Positions 1-12,521 are shown, counted from the first letter of the stretch. The stretch is DNA of 64,000 bases from Franconibacter pulveris DSM 19144 (GCA_000621185.1 KK211223.1:455077-519076); one strand, 5' to 3'. A program made the numbers and translations. The notes: generated by a model not told the origin, from the letters alone.

Positions 1-1
1 C

Positions 2-187
2 TTAATGCCGGGGCGGGCGGGTTCCGCGACGACGCTTTTTACTAACAGTATTTCTACGGGCGTGATTCTTGCCGGGGTGATTCAAGGGGCGCTGGTGGAA
101 AGCTTCGGACATTTTGCCGTTTATTGGGTCATTGCGGGTATTTCGCTGCTGACGCTTGTGCTGACAAGCCGGGTGAAAGACGTTTAA
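2..187 (+). CDS. setA: SetA-type sugar efflux transporter, C-terminal end
   Basis: This is the last 61 codons of an MFS sugar efflux transporter; the gene starts left of the window. The frame is open from base 2 and ends with TAA at 185-187. The visible part carries the last two hydrophobic segments and ends RVKDV, as I remember for the SetA family. The position next to a convergent leuDCBA operon matches the sgrR-sgrS-setA-leuD order of enteric bacteria. SetA exports glucose analogues and phosphosugar-stress compounds across the inner membrane. Substrate range cannot be judged from this fragment. Confidence 0.85.
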   Translation, partial: LMPGRAGSATTLFTNSISTGVILAGVIQGALVESFGHFAVYWVIAGISLLTLVLTSRVKDV

Positions 188-264
188 GAACGACGTCGCG
201 ACGATGGCGGATGGCGCTGCGCTTACCCGTCTGCGTCTCTCAAGACAGGTGAAAACAAAGTAAC

Positions 265-291
265 AAAAAAGGCGTCCGCAGACGCCTTTTT
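265..291. terminator. Bidirectional intrinsic terminator between setA and leuD
   Basis: A 6-bp GC-rich stem (GGCGTC 271-276, GACGCC 281-286) with loop CGCA is flanked by A6 on the left and T5 on the right. It can therefore stop transcription of setA on the plus strand and of leuDCBA on the minus strand. It lies a few bases beyond the leuD stop codon. Confidence 0.9.
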
Positions 292-293
292 CA

Positions 294-899
294 TCACCCC
301 ATAAACGTGGGTTGCTTGTTCTCGTAAGCGGCAATGGCGCCTTCATGCTGCAGCGTCAGGCCGATGCTGTCGAGGCCATTCAGCATGCAGTGGCGGCGGA
401 AAGCGTCGATAGTAAAAGCGTAGGTTTTCTCACCTGCTTTCACGACCTGCGCTTGCAGATCCACCTCGAAACGGATCCCCGGATTCGCCTTAACCAGTGT
501 GAACATCTCATCCACTTCCTGCTCGCTCAACGTTACAGGCAGCAGCTGGTTATTAAAGCTGTTGCCGTAGAAGATATCAGCGAAGCTCGGCGCAATGACA
601 ACTTTAAAGCCGTAATCGGTCAGCGCCCACGGCGCGTGTTCGCGCGACGAACCACAACCGAAGTTCTCCCGCGCCAGCAGGATAGAGGCGCCTTTGTATT
701 GCGGAAAATTCAGCACAAACTCCGGGTTCGGCTGTTCGCCTTTATCGTCCAGAAAGCGCCAGTCGTTAAACAGATGGGCGCCGAAGCCGGTGCGCGTGAC
801 CTTCTGCAAAAATTGCTTCGGAATAATGGCGTCAGTATCGACATTGGCGGCATCCAGAGGAACCACCAGGCCGGTGTGTTGCGTAAATTTCTCTGCCAT
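294..899 (-). CDS. leuD: 3-isopropylmalate dehydratase small subunit
   Basis: The 201-residue product pairs with LeuC to isomerise 2-isopropylmalate to 3-isopropylmalate, the second step of leucine synthesis, in the cytoplasm. It has the aconitase swivel-domain pattern, with [11 protein letters not shown] (about residues 81-91), which lines the active site, and an N-terminal segment rich in [15 protein letters not shown]-type residues. Length equals the E. coli protein. It is the last gene of leuLABCD, 10 bases after leuC, and is followed at once by a terminator. The ATG at 899 has a ribosome site (AAGGAG) just upstream. Confidence 0.97.
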   Translation of the reverse strand: MAEKFTQHTGLVVPLDAANVDTDAIIPKQFLQKVTRTGFGAHLFNDWRFLDDKGEQPNPEFVLNFPQYKGASILLARENFGCGSSREHAPWALTDYGFKVVIAPSFADIFYGNSFNNQLLPVTLSEQEVDEMFTLVKANPGIRFEVDLQAQVVKAGEKTYAFTIDAFRRHCMLNGLDSIGLTLQHEGAIAAYENKQPTFMG

Positions 900-909
900 G
901 GTGTTCTCC

Positions 910-2310
910 TTATTTCATGCCGCGGATATCGGCGAAATGGCCGCTTACGGCGGCCGCTGCCGCCATCGCCGGGCTGACCAGATGGGTGCGTCCGCCGCGG
1001 CCCTGACGGCCTTCAAAGTTACGGTTGCTGGTGGAAGCGCAGCGCTCGCCCGGGTTCAGACGGTCATTGTTCATCGCCAGACACATAGAGCAGCCCGGCA
1101 GACGCCACTCAAATCCGGCCTCGATAAAGATTTTATCCAGCCCTTCCGCTTCCGCTTGCGCTTTCACCGGGCCGGAACCCGGCACCACTAACGCCTGGAC
1201 GCCAGGGGCGACTTTGCGGCCTTTGGCGATTTCCGCCGCGGCGCGTAAATCTTCGATGCGCGAGTTAGTGCAGGAGCCGATAAACACTTTATCGATAGCC
1301 ACTTCAGTCAGCGGCACGCCCGGTTTCAGGCCCATATAAGCCAGCGCTTTTTCGGCGCTGGCGCGCTCTACCGGATCGATGAAAGAGGACGGATCCGGAA
1401 TAATATCCGTGACGGCGATAACCTGGCCTGGATTGGTGCCCCACGTAACCTGCGGCGCGATATCTTCGGCATTGAGCGTAACGACCGTATCAAACTGCGC
1501 GCCTTCGTCGGTTTTCAGCGTTCTCCAGTAAGCGACCGCCTCTTCAAAATCCTGACCTTTCGGCGCGTGCAGACGGCCTTTCACATAGTTGAAGGTGGTA
1601 TCGTCCGGCGCGACCAGCCCCGCTTTGGCGCCCATCTCGATAGCCATATTGCAAAGGGTCATACGGCCTTCCATGCTCAGCGCCTCAATGGCTTCGCCGC
1701 AGAACTCGACAACATGACCCGTACCGCCCGCGCTGCCGGTTTTTCCGATGATTGCCAGCACGATATCTTTGGCGGTGATCCCCGGCGCGGCTTTGCCTTT
1801 TACTTCAATTTTCATGGTTCGGGCGCGGCCCTGCTTCAGGGTCTGGGTCGCCAGCACGTGTTCCACTTCAGAGGTGCCGATGCCGAACGCCAGCGCGCCG
1901 AACGCGCCGTGGGTCGCGGTGTGCGAGTCGCCGCACACAATGGTCATTCCCGGCAGAGTAATGCCTTGCTCCGGCCCCATCACATGAACAATGCCCTGAT
2001 AAGGATGGTTCAGGTCATACAGCTCAACCCCGAACTCGTTACAGTTCTTAATCAGCTCCTGCATCTGAATACGCGCCATCTCGCCGGAGGCGTTGATGTC
2101 TTTCGTCTGCGTGGAGACGTTGTGGTCCATCGTCGCGAAGGTTTTACGCGGCTGGCGCACCGGGCGGCCGTGAGCGCGCAGGCCGTCGAAAGCCTGCGGC
2201 GAGGTCACTTCATGCACCAGATGACGATCGATGTAGAGCAGCGGGGTTTCATTCGGCGCTTCATAGACCACGTGGGCGTCAAACAATTTTTGATATAAGG
2301 TCTTTGCCAT
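910..2310 (-). CDS. leuC: 3-isopropylmalate dehydratase large subunit
   Basis: The 466-residue product is the [4Fe-4S] catalytic subunit of isopropylmalate isomerase and works as a LeuCD heterodimer in leucine synthesis. Cluster cysteines are recognisable in [13 protein letters not shown] (about 345) and in [10 protein letters not shown] (about 405-412). The dehydratase motif [19 protein letters not shown] lies near residue 128. Length is identical to E. coli LeuC. It starts 2 bases after leuB ends, which suggests translational coupling, and leuD follows. The ATG at 2310 gives the expected N-terminus [15 protein letters not shown]. Confidence 0.97.
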   Translation of the reverse strand: MAKTLYQKLFDAHVVYEAPNETPLLYIDRHLVHEVTSPQAFDGLRAHGRPVRQPRKTFATMDHNVSTQTKDINASGEMARIQMQELIKNCNEFGVELYDLNHPYQGIVHVMGPEQGITLPGMTIVCGDSHTATHGAFGALAFGIGTSEVEHVLATQTLKQGRARTMKIEVKGKAAPGITAKDIVLAIIGKTGSAGGTGHVVEFCGEAIEALSMEGRMTLCNMAIEMGAKAGLVAPDDTTFNYVKGRLHAPKGQDFEEAVAYWRTLKTDEGAQFDTVVTLNAEDIAPQVTWGTNPGQVIAVTDIIPDPSSFIDPVERASAEKALAYMGLKPGVPLTEVAIDKVFIGSCTNSRIEDLRAAAEIAKGRKVAPGVQALVVPGSGPVKAQAEAEGLDKIFIEAGFEWRLPGCSMCLAMNNDRLNPGERCASTSNRNFEGRQGRGGRTHLVSPAMAAAAAVSGHFADIRGMK

Positions 2311-2312
2311 GG

Positions 2313-4975
<2,663 letters not shown>

Positions 4976-5018
4976 GGTTACGGTCCTTATCCTGTCTGAG
5001 GGCGCCTGCTACGAGCAT

Positions 5019-5045
5019 AAAAAAACCCGCGCATTGGCGCGGGTT
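5019..5045 (-). terminator. leu operon attenuator
   Basis: On the minus strand a perfect 9-bp stem (bases 5037-5045 with 5024-5032) closes a four-base loop and runs into a tract of seven T residues. It lies between leuL and leuA, so it is the transcription attenuator. When leucyl-tRNA is scarce, the ribosome should stall in leuL and an alternative fold should replace this hairpin. Confidence 0.92.
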
Positions 5046-5074
5046 TCTGTATTTTGCTGATGGCTTGATGTCAC

Positions 5075-5161
5075 TCAGTGGCAACCGTCGCCCAGCACTC
5101 TACCGCGCACAGTAAATGCGTTTAGTAGTAGTAGCGCTGCCAGACGAGTCGTGCGAATCAT
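5075..5161 (-). CDS. leuL: leu operon leader peptide, 28 residues
   Basis: A short ORF upstream of the attenuator starts at ATG 5161 and stops with TGA at 5075-5077. It encodes 28 residues beginning MIRTTRLAALLLLNAF. Four consecutive leucine codons at 5123-5134 are all CTA, a rare codon, followed by AAC. This is the sensing element of leucine attenuation: slow decoding of the CTA run should prevent the terminator from forming. Sequence after the leucine run differs from what I remember of E. coli LeuL, as expected for a leader under little protein-level constraint. Confidence 0.93.
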   Translation of the reverse strand: MIRTTRLAALLLLNAFTVRGRVLGDGCH

Positions 5162-5207
5162 GAATCAAGCCTCGGAATCGGAAACTGTTAATCGGAATAT
5201 GCTTTTA

Positions 5208-5236
5208 GTGGTACTTGATACGCAGGGAGGTGTCAA
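5208..5236 (-). promoter_or_regulatory. Promoter of leuLABCD
   Basis: On the minus strand a perfect -35 box TTGACA (5231-5236) is separated by 17 bases from a TACCAC -10 element (5208-5213). Transcription would start near 5200, about 40 bases before leuL. Confidence 0.75.
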
Positions 5237-5238
5237 CC

Positions 5239-5257
5239 CCTTAACGCAATGTTAAGG
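5239..5257. repeat. Inverted repeat abutting the leu promoter -35 box
   Basis: CCTTAAC (5239-5245) and GTTAAGG (5251-5257) form a perfect 7-bp inverted repeat around GCAAT. It sits two bases upstream of the leuL -35 hexamer as read on the minus strand. The position fits an activator site. LeuO and Lrp act in this region in enteric bacteria, but no factor can be assigned from sequence. Confidence 0.5.
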
Positions 5258-5807
5258 CTTTTCTCGCCGATCCGGACGAGAGTGATATTTAGCGTATTGT
5301 GCTAAAAATTCTCGCGTATGAAGAGATAAACGTTAGCGACGTCTCAGGCCTTATTTGTAATTTGTCGCATTTATACATACTTTTTATAAAGTATGGTGTA
5401 ATTGTGCTCGGTCTATCTGTTTATTTATCTTGATGATATAAAAGATATAATTCGCTTCGTGAATATAATTTAATATATTTATTTTTGAATTGCTGCTGTT
5501 TTGTTAAATACAGCGGGAATAGCGCGGTAACATTTTAATAAAGCTTAAATAACTATTCATCGGATGAATTCTTGTGAAGTTGCAGGTTTTATGATTTGAT
5601 CTCGCCGCTTAAAAGAAAAAGCATCAATTAAGCATGCGAGAATCGCTTTTTCGTGTTCAGCCCTGCCAAAATTTTCATATTTCCTGATAAAGCTTTGGTT
5701 TTTTCTGAATTGTTGTCTTCGACCTTTTGCTTGCGATTGCTACATGTTAAACGAAATAGTTGTGGTGCTTCCTGGCCAAGGGAATTGATGAATAAGTGGA
5801 GTAGACT
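5258..5807. promoter_or_regulatory. AT-rich leuL-leuO divergent intergenic region
   Basis: About 550 bases hold no convincing gene and are visibly richer in A and T than their surroundings, as expected for the H-NS-silenced leuO control region of enterics. An exact TATAAT lies at 5446-5451 without a good -35. A perfect 8-bp inverted repeat (CATACTTT 5376-5383, AAAGTATG 5388-5395) lies in its middle. A GGAG ribosome site is placed just ahead of the leuO ATG. Confidence 0.5.
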
Positions 5808-6755
5808 ATGTCTGAGGATTATATTGAGCATCCGCCAGTACAAGAAGGTTTAAAAACACAATTACGCACGGTAGACCTTAATCTTTTAACCGTTTTTGAT
5901 GCGGTTATGCAGGAGCAAAACATCACCCGGGCTGCGCAAATGCTGGGCATGTCGCAGCCAGCGGTCAGCAACGCGGTAGCCCGGCTTAAAGTCATGTTTA
6001 ATGACGAATTGTTTGTTCGTTATGGTCGTGGAATACAACCTACCGCACGAGCCCATCAGCTGTTTGGTTCCATCCGTCAGGCGTTGCAATTAGTCCAAAA
6101 CGAATTGCCGGGTTCAGGATTTGAACCCCTGAGCAGCGAAAGGTTGTTTAATCTATGCGTCTGCAGTCCATTGGATAATCTGCTTACCTCGCTTATCTAC
6201 AATAAAGTTAATAACATTGCGCCTAATATCCATTTGGTTTTTAAATCTTCACTTAATCAGAATATCGAACATCAGTTACGTTATCAGGAAGTTGAATTTG
6301 TTATTGGCTACGATGATTTCCGTCGCCCGGAATTTTCCTGCGTGCCGCTCTTTAAAGATGAGATGGTATTAGTGTGTAGTAAAAACCATCCGCGTCAAAA
6401 CGAGCTGACGCTTGAATCAAATATCTACCAGGAGCAGCATGCCGTTGTGGTGCTGGACCGCTATGGTTCGTTCAGCGCGCCCTGGTATAACACGCCTGAA
6501 AAAGAAGCCTGCATCGCTTATCAGGGAATGGCGATGACCAGCGTCTTAAACGTTGTGTCACGCACGAATCTCGTCACTATTGCTCCGCGCTGGCTGGCGG
6601 AAGAATATGAGCAAACATGGAATTTAGCCGTACTGCCGTTGCCTTTAGTACTGAATAACCGCACGTGTTATCTCTGCTGGCATGAGGCTGCGGGTAGAGA
6701 TAAAGGCCACCAATGGATGGAAGAGTTGCTGGTTTCTATTTGCCAGCGTAGTTAA
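5808..6755 (+). CDS. leuO: LysR-family global regulator LeuO
   Basis: The 315-residue LysR-type transcription factor antagonises H-NS silencing and controls stress, acid and CRISPR-cas genes in relatives. The winged helix-turn-helix occupies roughly residues 22-80 ([22 protein letters not shown] and [14 protein letters not shown]). The remainder is the effector-binding fold. The protein resembles E. coli LeuO along its whole length, except for the usual variable first 20 residues. It is divergent from the leu operon, has its own AT-rich control region, and is followed by a terminator. Confidence 0.95.
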   Translation: MSEDYIEHPPVQEGLKTQLRTVDLNLLTVFDAVMQEQNITRAAQMLGMSQPAVSNAVARLKVMFNDELFVRYGRGIQPTARAHQLFGSIRQALQLVQNELPGSGFEPLSSERLFNLCVCSPLDNLLTSLIYNKVNNIAPNIHLVFKSSLNQNIEHQLRYQEVEFVIGYDDFRRPEFSCVPLFKDEMVLVCSKNHPRQNELTLESNIYQEQHAVVVLDRYGSFSAPWYNTPEKEACIAYQGMAMTSVLNVVSRTNLVTIAPRWLAEEYEQTWNLAVLPLPLVLNNRTCYLCWHEAAGRDKGHQWMEELLVSICQRS

Positions 6756-6765
6756 TTTCAGCCAG

Positions 6766-6801
6766 AGAAAAACCGGGTGGTTTACGCTGCCCGGTTTTTC
6801 T
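6766..6801 (+). terminator. Intrinsic terminator of leuO
   Basis: A 12-bp stem pairs AGAAAAACCGGG (6766-6777) with CCCGGTTTTTCT (6790-6801). The T run on the descending arm makes it a plus-strand terminator, and the A run on the ascending arm could give some activity on the other strand. Confidence 0.85.
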
Positions 6802-7157
6802 GTTTTTAAAGGTTTTTTCAGCATATTCGACTGTCAGGGTCGCTATCAGAGGTCTTGTTTCGTTAAAAGCGACATTAATTTGATTTAACGCTGCAAATTG
6901 ACCCTCTGACAACATTTCCATTCATCGCTTTTGCTTATATTTAGTGTTTCTTACCGTATCGCCTCGGTTTTTATCATTGTGTTCACCGCTACGGCTGGCC
7001 TTTGACCTGCGTTCGCCATTTGATTGCCTCATTTTCAACGGTTATGTTAGGGCCATTACTCAAATGATAAAAATGACAGGGCACGCTTACCTGTGACAAT
7101 GACAGGGTGGAAATGATTTCTGCCGTCAGCCTATAAACACAAGCCTGGAGGCAAACC
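6802..7157 (+). promoter_or_regulatory. Control region upstream of ilvIH
   Basis: About 355 bases hold no credible gene. In E. coli the corresponding stretch contains the ilvIH promoter and several Lrp sites activated in the absence of leucine. I could not point to individual Lrp boxes or a certain promoter. The ribosome site GGAG (7147-7150) lies 7 bases before the ilvI ATG. Confidence 0.4.
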
Positions 7158-8882
7158 ATGGAGATGTTATCAGGAGCCGAGATGGTCGTCCGATCGCTTA
7201 TCGATCAGGGCGTAAAACAGATATTCGGTTATCCCGGAGGGGCGGTGCTGGATATTTATGACGCGCTTCATACCGTCGGCGGTATCGATCATGTGCTGGT
7301 GCGTCATGAACAAGCGGCGGTGCATATGGCCGATGGGCTTGCCCGTGCAACAGGCGAAGTGGGCGTTGTGCTGGTGACATCCGGTCCTGGCGCCACTAAT
7401 GCGATTACCGGTATCGCGACGGCTTATATGGACTCCATTCCGCTGGTGGTGCTATCCGGCCAGGTGGCGACTTCTCTTATTGGTTATGATGCTTTTCAGG
7501 AATGTGACATGGTGGGGATCTCCCGCCCGGTGGTAAAACACAGCTTTCTGGTTAAGCAAACGGAAGATATTCCAACCGTACTGAAAAAAGCGTTCTGGCT
7601 CGCTGCAAGCGGTCGTCCCGGTCCTGTAGTGGTGGATCTGCCGAAGGATATTCTCAATCCGGCGAAAAAGTTGCCCTACGTTTGGCCTGAATCCGTCAGC
7701 ATGCGTTCTTATAATCCCACTACGCAGGGGCATAAGGGACAGATCAAGCGCGCCCTGCAAACGCTGGTTGCGGCGAAAAAGCCGGTTATGTATGTAGGCG
7801 GCGGGGCGATTAATGCCGCTTGCGAAACGGAACTGCGCGCCGTGGCGGAAAAGCTGAATATTCCCGTTGCTTCTTCTTTAATGGGGCTTGGCGCTTTTCC
7901 GGGATCGCATCGCCAGGCGCTTGGCATGTTAGGCATGCACGGTACCTATGAAGCCAATATGACGATGCATCATTCAGACGTGATTTTTGCAGTGGGCGTG
8001 CGTTTTGACGATCGCACTACCAATAATCTTGCAAAATATTGTCCGAATGCGACGGTACTGCACATCGATATCGACCCGACTTCCATTTCCAAAACCGTGT
8101 CGGCAGATATCCCTATCGTGGGTGATGCTCGTCAGGTGCTGCAGCAAATGTTGGAACTGCTGGAGCAAGAAGAGGCTCAGCAGCCGCTCGATGACATCCG
8201 CGACTGGTGGCAGCAGATAGAACAATGGCGCGCGCGTCAGTGTCTGAACTATGACCGCGACAGCGGCAGCATTAAGCCGCAGGCGGTGATTGAGACGCTG
8301 CACCGTTTAACCCATGGCGACGCCTACGTCACTTCCGATGTAGGTCAGCACCAGATGTTCGCCGCGCTGCACTACACCTTTGATAAGCCGCGTCGTTGGA
8401 TTAATTCCGGCGGCCTCGGCACCATGGGGTTTGGCTTGCCTGCGGCGCTGGGCGTTAAGCTTGCCTTGCCGGACGAAACCGTCGTCTGCGTTACGGGCGA
8501 CGGCAGCATCCAGATGAACATTCAGGAACTCTCCACCGCGCTACAGTATGAGTTGCCGGTACTGGTGCTCAACCTGAACAACCGCTATCTCGGCATGGTG
8601 AAGCAGTGGCAGGATATGATCTATTCCGGCCGCCACTCGCAGTCTTATATGGAATCGCTGCCGGATTTTGTTCGTCTCGCGCAGGCTTATGGCCACGTGG
8701 GCATCGGCATCACCAAACCGGAGGAGCTTGAAAGCAAGCTTAGCGAAGCGCTGGAACATGTACGCAATAACCGCCTGGTCTTTGTGGATGTGACGGTGGA
8801 TGGCACTGAGCACGTTTATCCTATGCAGGTCCGCGGCGGCAGTATGGATGAAATGTGGTTAAGCAAAACGGAGAGAACCTGA
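7158..8882 (+). CDS. ilvI: Acetolactate synthase III, large catalytic subunit
   Basis: This ThDP-dependent enzyme makes 2-acetolactate or 2-aceto-2-hydroxybutyrate, the first common step toward valine, leucine and isoleucine. The 574-residue length equals E. coli IlvI. The catalytic glutamate is in [13 protein letters not shown] (E51). The ThDP-binding motif [12 protein letters not shown] leads to NLNN near residues 451-479, with a central FAD-binding domain between. It is followed after 2 bases by the regulatory subunit gene ilvH. The isozyme assignment as III rests on the leuO-ilvI-ilvH-cra context. Confidence 0.97.
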   Translation: MEMLSGAEMVVRSLIDQGVKQIFGYPGGAVLDIYDALHTVGGIDHVLVRHEQAAVHMADGLARATGEVGVVLVTSGPGATNAITGIATAYMDSIPLVVLSGQVATSLIGYDAFQECDMVGISRPVVKHSFLVKQTEDIPTVLKKAFWLAASGRPGPVVVDLPKDILNPAKKLPYVWPESVSMRSYNPTTQGHKGQIKRALQTLVAAKKPVMYVGGGAINAACETELRAVAEKLNIPVASSLMGLGAFPGSHRQALGMLGMHGTYEANMTMHHSDVIFAVGVRFDDRTTNNLAKYCPNATVLHIDIDPTSISKTVSADIPIVGDARQVLQQMLELLEQEEAQQPLDDIRDWWQQIEQWRARQCLNYDRDSGSIKPQAVIETLHRLTHGDAYVTSDVGQHQMFAALHYTFDKPRRWINSGGLGTMGFGLPAALGVKLALPDETVVCVTGDGSIQMNIQELSTALQYELPVLVLNLNNRYLGMVKQWQDMIYSGRHSQSYMESLPDFVRLAQAYGHVGIGITKPEELESKLSEALEHVRNNRLVFVDVTVDGTEHVYPMQVRGGSMDEMWLSKTERT

Positions 8883-8884
8883 CT

Positions 8885-9376
8885 ATGCGCCGGATATTAT
8901 CTGTCTTACTGGAAAACGAGTCGGGCGCGTTGTCCCGGGTCATTGGGCTTTTCTCCCAGCGCGGCTACAACATTGAAAGCCTGACGGTCGCACCGACCGA
9001 TGATCCCACCCTTTCACGTATGACCATCCAGACGGTGGGCGATGAAAAGGTGCTGGAGCAAATTGAAAAGCAGTTGCACAAGTTAGTTGACGTGCTTCGC
9101 GTCAGTGAACTGGGGCAGGGCGCGCACGTTGAGCGCGAGATTATGCTGGTTAAGATCCAGGCGAGCGGTTATGGGCGGGAAGAGGTAAAACGTAATACTG
9201 AAATCTTCCGCGGCCAGATTATTGATGTCACCCCGTCGCTCTATACCGTTCAGTTGGCGGGCACCAGCGAAAAGCTGGATGCTTTCCTCGCTACGCTGCG
9301 CGATGTAGCCAAAATTGTTGAAGTCGCGCGTTCCGGCGTGGTGGGCCTTGCCCGCGGCGAAAAGATTATGCGCTAG
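8885..9376 (+). CDS. ilvH: Acetolactate synthase III, small regulatory subunit
   Basis: The 163-residue regulatory subunit confers valine sensitivity and full activity on IlvI. The N-terminal ACT domain (about residues 1-75) begins [21 protein letters not shown], with the effector-loop [13 protein letters not shown]. The C-terminal half is the second ALS small-subunit domain. The ATG at 8885 gives the family N-terminus; an open frame continues upstream inside ilvI but is not part of the protein. A terminator follows. Confidence 0.96.
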   Translation: MRRILSVLLENESGALSRVIGLFSQRGYNIESLTVAPTDDPTLSRMTIQTVGDEKVLEQIEKQLHKLVDVLRVSELGQGAHVEREIMLVKIQASGYGREEVKRNTEIFRGQIIDVTPSLYTVQLAGTSEKLDAFLATLRDVAKIVEVARSGVVGLARGEKIMR

Positions 9377-9398
9377 TCGCTAAAGTTGCCTCTTTATT

Positions 9399-9429
9399 AG
9401 CCCGATGCATCCGCTCGGGCTTTTTTTTT
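9399..9429 (+). terminator. Intrinsic terminator of ilvIH
   Basis: AGCCCGA (9399-9405) pairs with TCGGGCT (9415-9421) and is followed by nine T residues, a strong Rho-independent terminator 22 bases after ilvH. Confidence 0.92.
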
Positions 9430-9554
9430 GCAGCCGCTCAGGCATGTGCCTATAAAAGCAGTTGCCCAGGTTACTGTTCTGCGCTTAGATGTTAAGGATT
9501 TTAACTTATAACCCTGCAAAGGTTATGGAGTAACATTTTTATTAAGGGGCAATC

Positions 9555-10556
9555 GTGAAACTGGATGAAATCGCGCGGCTGGCTGGCGTGTCGCGCACCA
9601 CGGCGAGCTATGTCATCAATGGAAAAGCTAAACAGTATCGGGTCAGTGACAAAACTGTTGAAAAAGTGATGGCGGTGGTACGAGAGCACAATTATCACCC
9701 TAACGCCGTTGCCGCCGGGCTTCGGGCCGGACGCACCCGCTCTATCGGTCTGGTTATCCCGGATCTGGAAAACACCAGTTATACCCGTATCGCCAACTAT
9801 CTTGAACGTCAGGCGCGCCAGCGGGGTTATCAGTTGTTGATTGCCTGTTCGGAAGACCAACCCGACAACGAAATGCGCTGTATTGAGCATCTTCTGCAAC
9901 GGCAGGTCGATGCCATTATCGTTTCGACTTCCTTACCGCCAGAGCATCCTTTTTATCAGCGCTGGGCCCGTGATTCCTTCCCCATCGTCGCACTGGATCG
10001 CGCACTCGATCGCGAACATTTTACAAGCGTCGTCGGCGCCGATCAGGATGATGCCGAGATGTTGGCCAGCGAGCTTCGTAAGTTTCCTGCTGAAACCGTA
10101 CTTTACCTGGGCGCGTTGCCGGAACTTTCCGTCAGTTTTCTGCGCGAGCAGGGTTTCCGCCAGGCATGGAAAGATGACCCGCGCGAAGTGCACTTCCTTT
10201 ACGCTAACAGCTACGAACGCGAAGCGGCCGGCCAGCTGTTTGAGAAATGGCTGGAGAAGCATCCCATGCCGCAGGCGTTGTTCACCACCTCTTTCGCATT
10301 GCTGCAGGGCGTTATGGATGTAACGCTGCGCAGAGAAGGGCGTTTGCCTGAGAATCTGGCTATTGCGACTTTCGGTGACAATGAGCTGCTGGATTTCCTG
10401 CAATGCCCCGTCCTTGCGGTCGCCCAGCGTCATCGAGATGTGGCGGAACGCGTACTGGAGCTGGTGCTGGCGAGTCTGGATGAACCGCGCAAACCCAAAC
10501 CTGGCTTGACGCGCATTAAGCGTAACCTTTACCGGCGCGGCAGCTTAAGTCGGTAA
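9555..10556 (+). CDS. cra: Catabolite repressor/activator Cra (FruR)
   Basis: This LacI/GalR-family regulator responds to fructose 1-phosphate or fructose 1,6-bisphosphate and balances glycolysis against gluconeogenesis. The N-terminal helix-turn-helix reads [20 protein letters not shown], followed by the hinge and a periplasmic-binding-protein-like effector domain from about residue 60. The start is GTG at 9555 with AAGGGG 5 bases upstream. Its 333 residues are one fewer than I recall for E. coli. It is monocistronic, flanked by terminators. Confidence 0.96.
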   Translation: MKLDEIARLAGVSRTTASYVINGKAKQYRVSDKTVEKVMAVVREHNYHPNAVAAGLRAGRTRSIGLVIPDLENTSYTRIANYLERQARQRGYQLLIACSEDQPDNEMRCIEHLLQRQVDAIIVSTSLPPEHPFYQRWARDSFPIVALDRALDREHFTSVVGADQDDAEMLASELRKFPAETVLYLGALPELSVSFLREQGFRQAWKDDPREVHFLYANSYEREAAGQLFEKWLEKHPMPQALFTTSFALLQGVMDVTLRREGRLPENLAIATFGDNELLDFLQCPVLAVAQRHRDVAERVLELVLASLDEPRKPKPGLTRIKRNLYRRGSLSR

Positions 10557-10561
10557 TGATG

Positions 10562-10587
10562 AAAGGCGGCCCAGACCGCCTTTTTTT
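10562..10587 (+). terminator. Intrinsic terminator of cra
   Basis: AAAGGCGG (10562-10569) pairs with CCGCCTTT (10576-10583), and the T run continues to 10587, directly behind the cra stop codon. Confidence 0.92.
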
Positions 10588-11027
10588 ATTATTCGGATTT
10601 ATCCAGTCACCCTGGAAAATGCGATTACGAATGAAGGCCGCCGACTATTTGCTTTTTTATAAAATGCGCGTGCAATGATAAGCACCTGCTTATTATGTAT
10701 TATTTTGTTACAGCCGTTTCGTTTATCAGCGTGACATCGCTTTGCCTCTTTTTGTCACAAGCCCGCGATTACTGGCATGGGCCGCTACGCTAACTCTCGC
10801 TGTTACCAAAAGAAGTTTTGCCTTAAAATGCCGCCCGTGTCGCAAACTCCATACGGAGTTAGCCCCACGGCTTGAATGAAGCCAATTTTATCACGCTGCG
10901 AATAGCCGTTATTTTTTTACAAATATTCATAGCCTTAATTTCAAGGGAATTACCTGCCTGGTTTTTTCTCCGCTCCGGCTTAAGCAATAAGGTGAGATGT
11001 TTTGTCTGTGCCTGCCTGCGCGCTGGC
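10588..11027 (+). other. Gene-free region between cra and the mraZ promoter
   Basis: About 440 bases have no supportable gene. The only local structure I see is a short hairpin, AACTCC/GGAGTT at 10845-10860. A TAAAAT at 10824-10829 has no well-spaced -35. The equivalent spacer in E. coli is also non-coding. Confidence 0.4.
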
Positions 11028-11057
11028 TTGACAAGCTTTTCCTCCGCTCCGTAAACT
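11028..11057 (+). promoter_or_regulatory. Pmra, main promoter of the division and cell-wall cluster
   Basis: A consensus -35 TTGACA (11028-11033) precedes TAAACT (11052-11057) with an 18-base spacer. From memory this matches the E. coli Pmra promoter almost base for base. Transcription would begin near 11064, within the MraZ repeat array. Confidence 0.85.
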
Positions 11058-11065
11058 CGCGTTGG

Positions 11066-11090
11066 TGGTAATTTGTGGGATAAAGTGGTG
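11066..11090 (+). promoter_or_regulatory. MraZ operator: three 10-bp-spaced direct repeats
   Basis: Pentamers TGGTA (11066-11070), TGGGA (11076-11080) and TGGTG (11086-11090) recur every 10 bases with spacers ATTTG and TAAAG. MraZ binds three TGGGN repeats with 5-base spacers in this position in E. coli. Here the first and third copies deviate from TGGGN. Confidence 0.7.
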
Positions 11091-11118
11091 GGAATGAGCA
11101 TAACCGGATGAGGCAGGT

Positions 11119-11577
11119 ATGTTCCGTGGCGCGACGTTAGTTAATCTCGACAGCAAAGGGCGTTTATCCGTCCCGACCCGCTATCGGGAAAAATTAATCG
11201 AAGCCGCATCAGGCCAGATGGTATGCACTATTGATATCCACCATCCCTGTCTGCTGCTTTATACACTCCCCGAATGGGAAATTATCGAACATAAGTTGTC
11301 TCGTCTGTCGAGCATGAACCCCGTGGAACGTCGCGTTCAGCGCCTGCTACTGGGGCATGCCAGCGAATGCCAGATGGACAACGCCGGCCGATTGTTGCTG
11401 GCACCCGTATTGCGCCAACATGCCGGGTTGACCAAAGAAGTGATGCTGGTTGGGCAGTTCAATAAGTTTGAGCTGTGGGACGAAACGACCTGGTATCAAC
11501 GAGTCAGGGAAGACATCGACGCTGAGCAGTCGTCTTCGGATACGTTGTCAGAACGACTGCAGGATTTGTCTTTATAA
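11119..11577 (+). CDS. mraZ: Transcriptional regulator MraZ
   Basis: This 152-residue AbrB-fold DNA-binding protein represses its own cluster. It has two tandem SpoVT/MraZ repeats: residues about 1-50 with [17 protein letters not shown], and about 80-120 with [16 protein letters not shown]. It is the first gene of the dcw cluster, directly behind its own operator, with GAGGCAGGT as ribosome site. Length and sequence agree with E. coli MraZ. Confidence 0.96.
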   Translation: MFRGATLVNLDSKGRLSVPTRYREKLIEAASGQMVCTIDIHHPCLLLYTLPEWEIIEHKLSRLSSMNPVERRVQRLLLGHASECQMDNAGRLLLAPVLRQHAGLTKEVMLVGQFNKFELWDETTWYQRVREDIDAEQSSSDTLSERLQDLSL

Positions 11578-11579
11578 AG

Positions 11580-12521
11580 ATGATGGAAAATTATAAACAC
11601 ACGACGGTATTGCTTGATGAAGCCGTCAATGGCCTGAATATTCGTCCAGATGGCATCTATATTGATGGCACTTTTGGTCGCGGCGGTCACTCACGTCTTA
11701 TTCTTTCCCGCCTCGGCCCCCAGGGGCGGTTACTGGCGATCGATCGCGATCCGCAGGCTATTGCCGTGGCGGAAACCATTGACGATCCTCGCTTTTCTTT
11801 TGTACATGGACCTTTCTCCGCGCTGGCTGACTACGTGCAGGAGCGCGATCTGACTGGCAAGATAGACGGTATTTTGCTCGATCTCGGCGTTTCATCGCCG
11901 CAATTAGATGACCCAGAACGCGGTTTTTCCTTTATGCGCGACGGCCCGCTGGATATGCGTATGGATCCCACCCGCGGCCAGTCTGCCGCCGAGTGGTTGC
12001 TGACGGCGGACGAGGCGGATATCGCCTGGGTGCTGAAAACCTACGGCGAAGAGCGTTTCGCTAAGCGCATTGCGCGCGCAATCGTCGAGCGTAATCGCGA
12101 GCAGCCGATGACCCGCACCAAAGAGCTGGCTGAAGTGGTGGCTGCCGCTACGCCGGTAAAAGATAAGTTTAAGCATCCAGCGACCCGTACTTTCCAGGCG
12201 GTGCGCATCTGGGTGAACAGTGAACTCGAAGAGATTGAGCAAGCGCTCAAAGGTTCTTTGACGGCGCTGGCTCCAGGCGGGCGCCTTTCTATTATCAGTT
12301 TCCACTCGCTTGAAGACCGTCTGGTGAAGCGCTTTATGCGCGAGCAAAGCCGTGGCCCGCAGGTGCCGGCGGGGATCCCAATGACGGAAGAACAGTTGCG
12401 CAAACTGGGCGGGCGGGAGTTACGTGCGCTAGGTAAGTTGATGCCGGGCGAAGAAGAAGTGGCGGAAAACCCACGTGCCCGTAGTTCAGTGCTGCGTATT
12501 GCAGAAAGGACCAGCGCATGA
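11580..12521 (+). CDS. rsmH: 16S rRNA m4C1402 methyltransferase
   Basis: The 313-residue SAM-dependent enzyme methylates N4 of C1402 in the decoding centre of 16S rRNA. The N-terminus [19 protein letters not shown] and the SAM loop [10 protein letters not shown] (about residues 29-38) are family hallmarks, as are [19 protein letters not shown] near 100 and the C-terminal [14 protein letters not shown]. It starts 2 bases after mraZ and overlaps ftsL by 4 bases (ATGA). Confidence 0.97.
   Translation: MMENYKHTTVLLDEAVNGLNIRPDGIYIDGTFGRGGHSRLILSRLGPQGRLLAIDRDPQAIAVAETIDDPRFSFVHGPFSALADYVQERDLTGKIDGILLDLGVSSPQLDDPERGFSFMRDGPLDMRMDPTRGQSAAEWLLTADEADIAWVLKTYGEERFAKRIARAIVERNREQPMTRTKELAEVVAAATPVKDKFKHPATRTFQAVRIWVNSELEEIEQALKGSLTALAPGGRLSIISFHSLEDRLVKRFMREQSRGPQVPAGIPMTEEQLRKLGGRELRALGKLMPGEEEVAENPRARSSVLRIAERTSA

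Noticed and set aside
5628-5853. Small ORFs on both strands ahead of leuO
   Set aside because: They lie in AT-rich control sequence, lack ribosome sites and overlap the leuO start.
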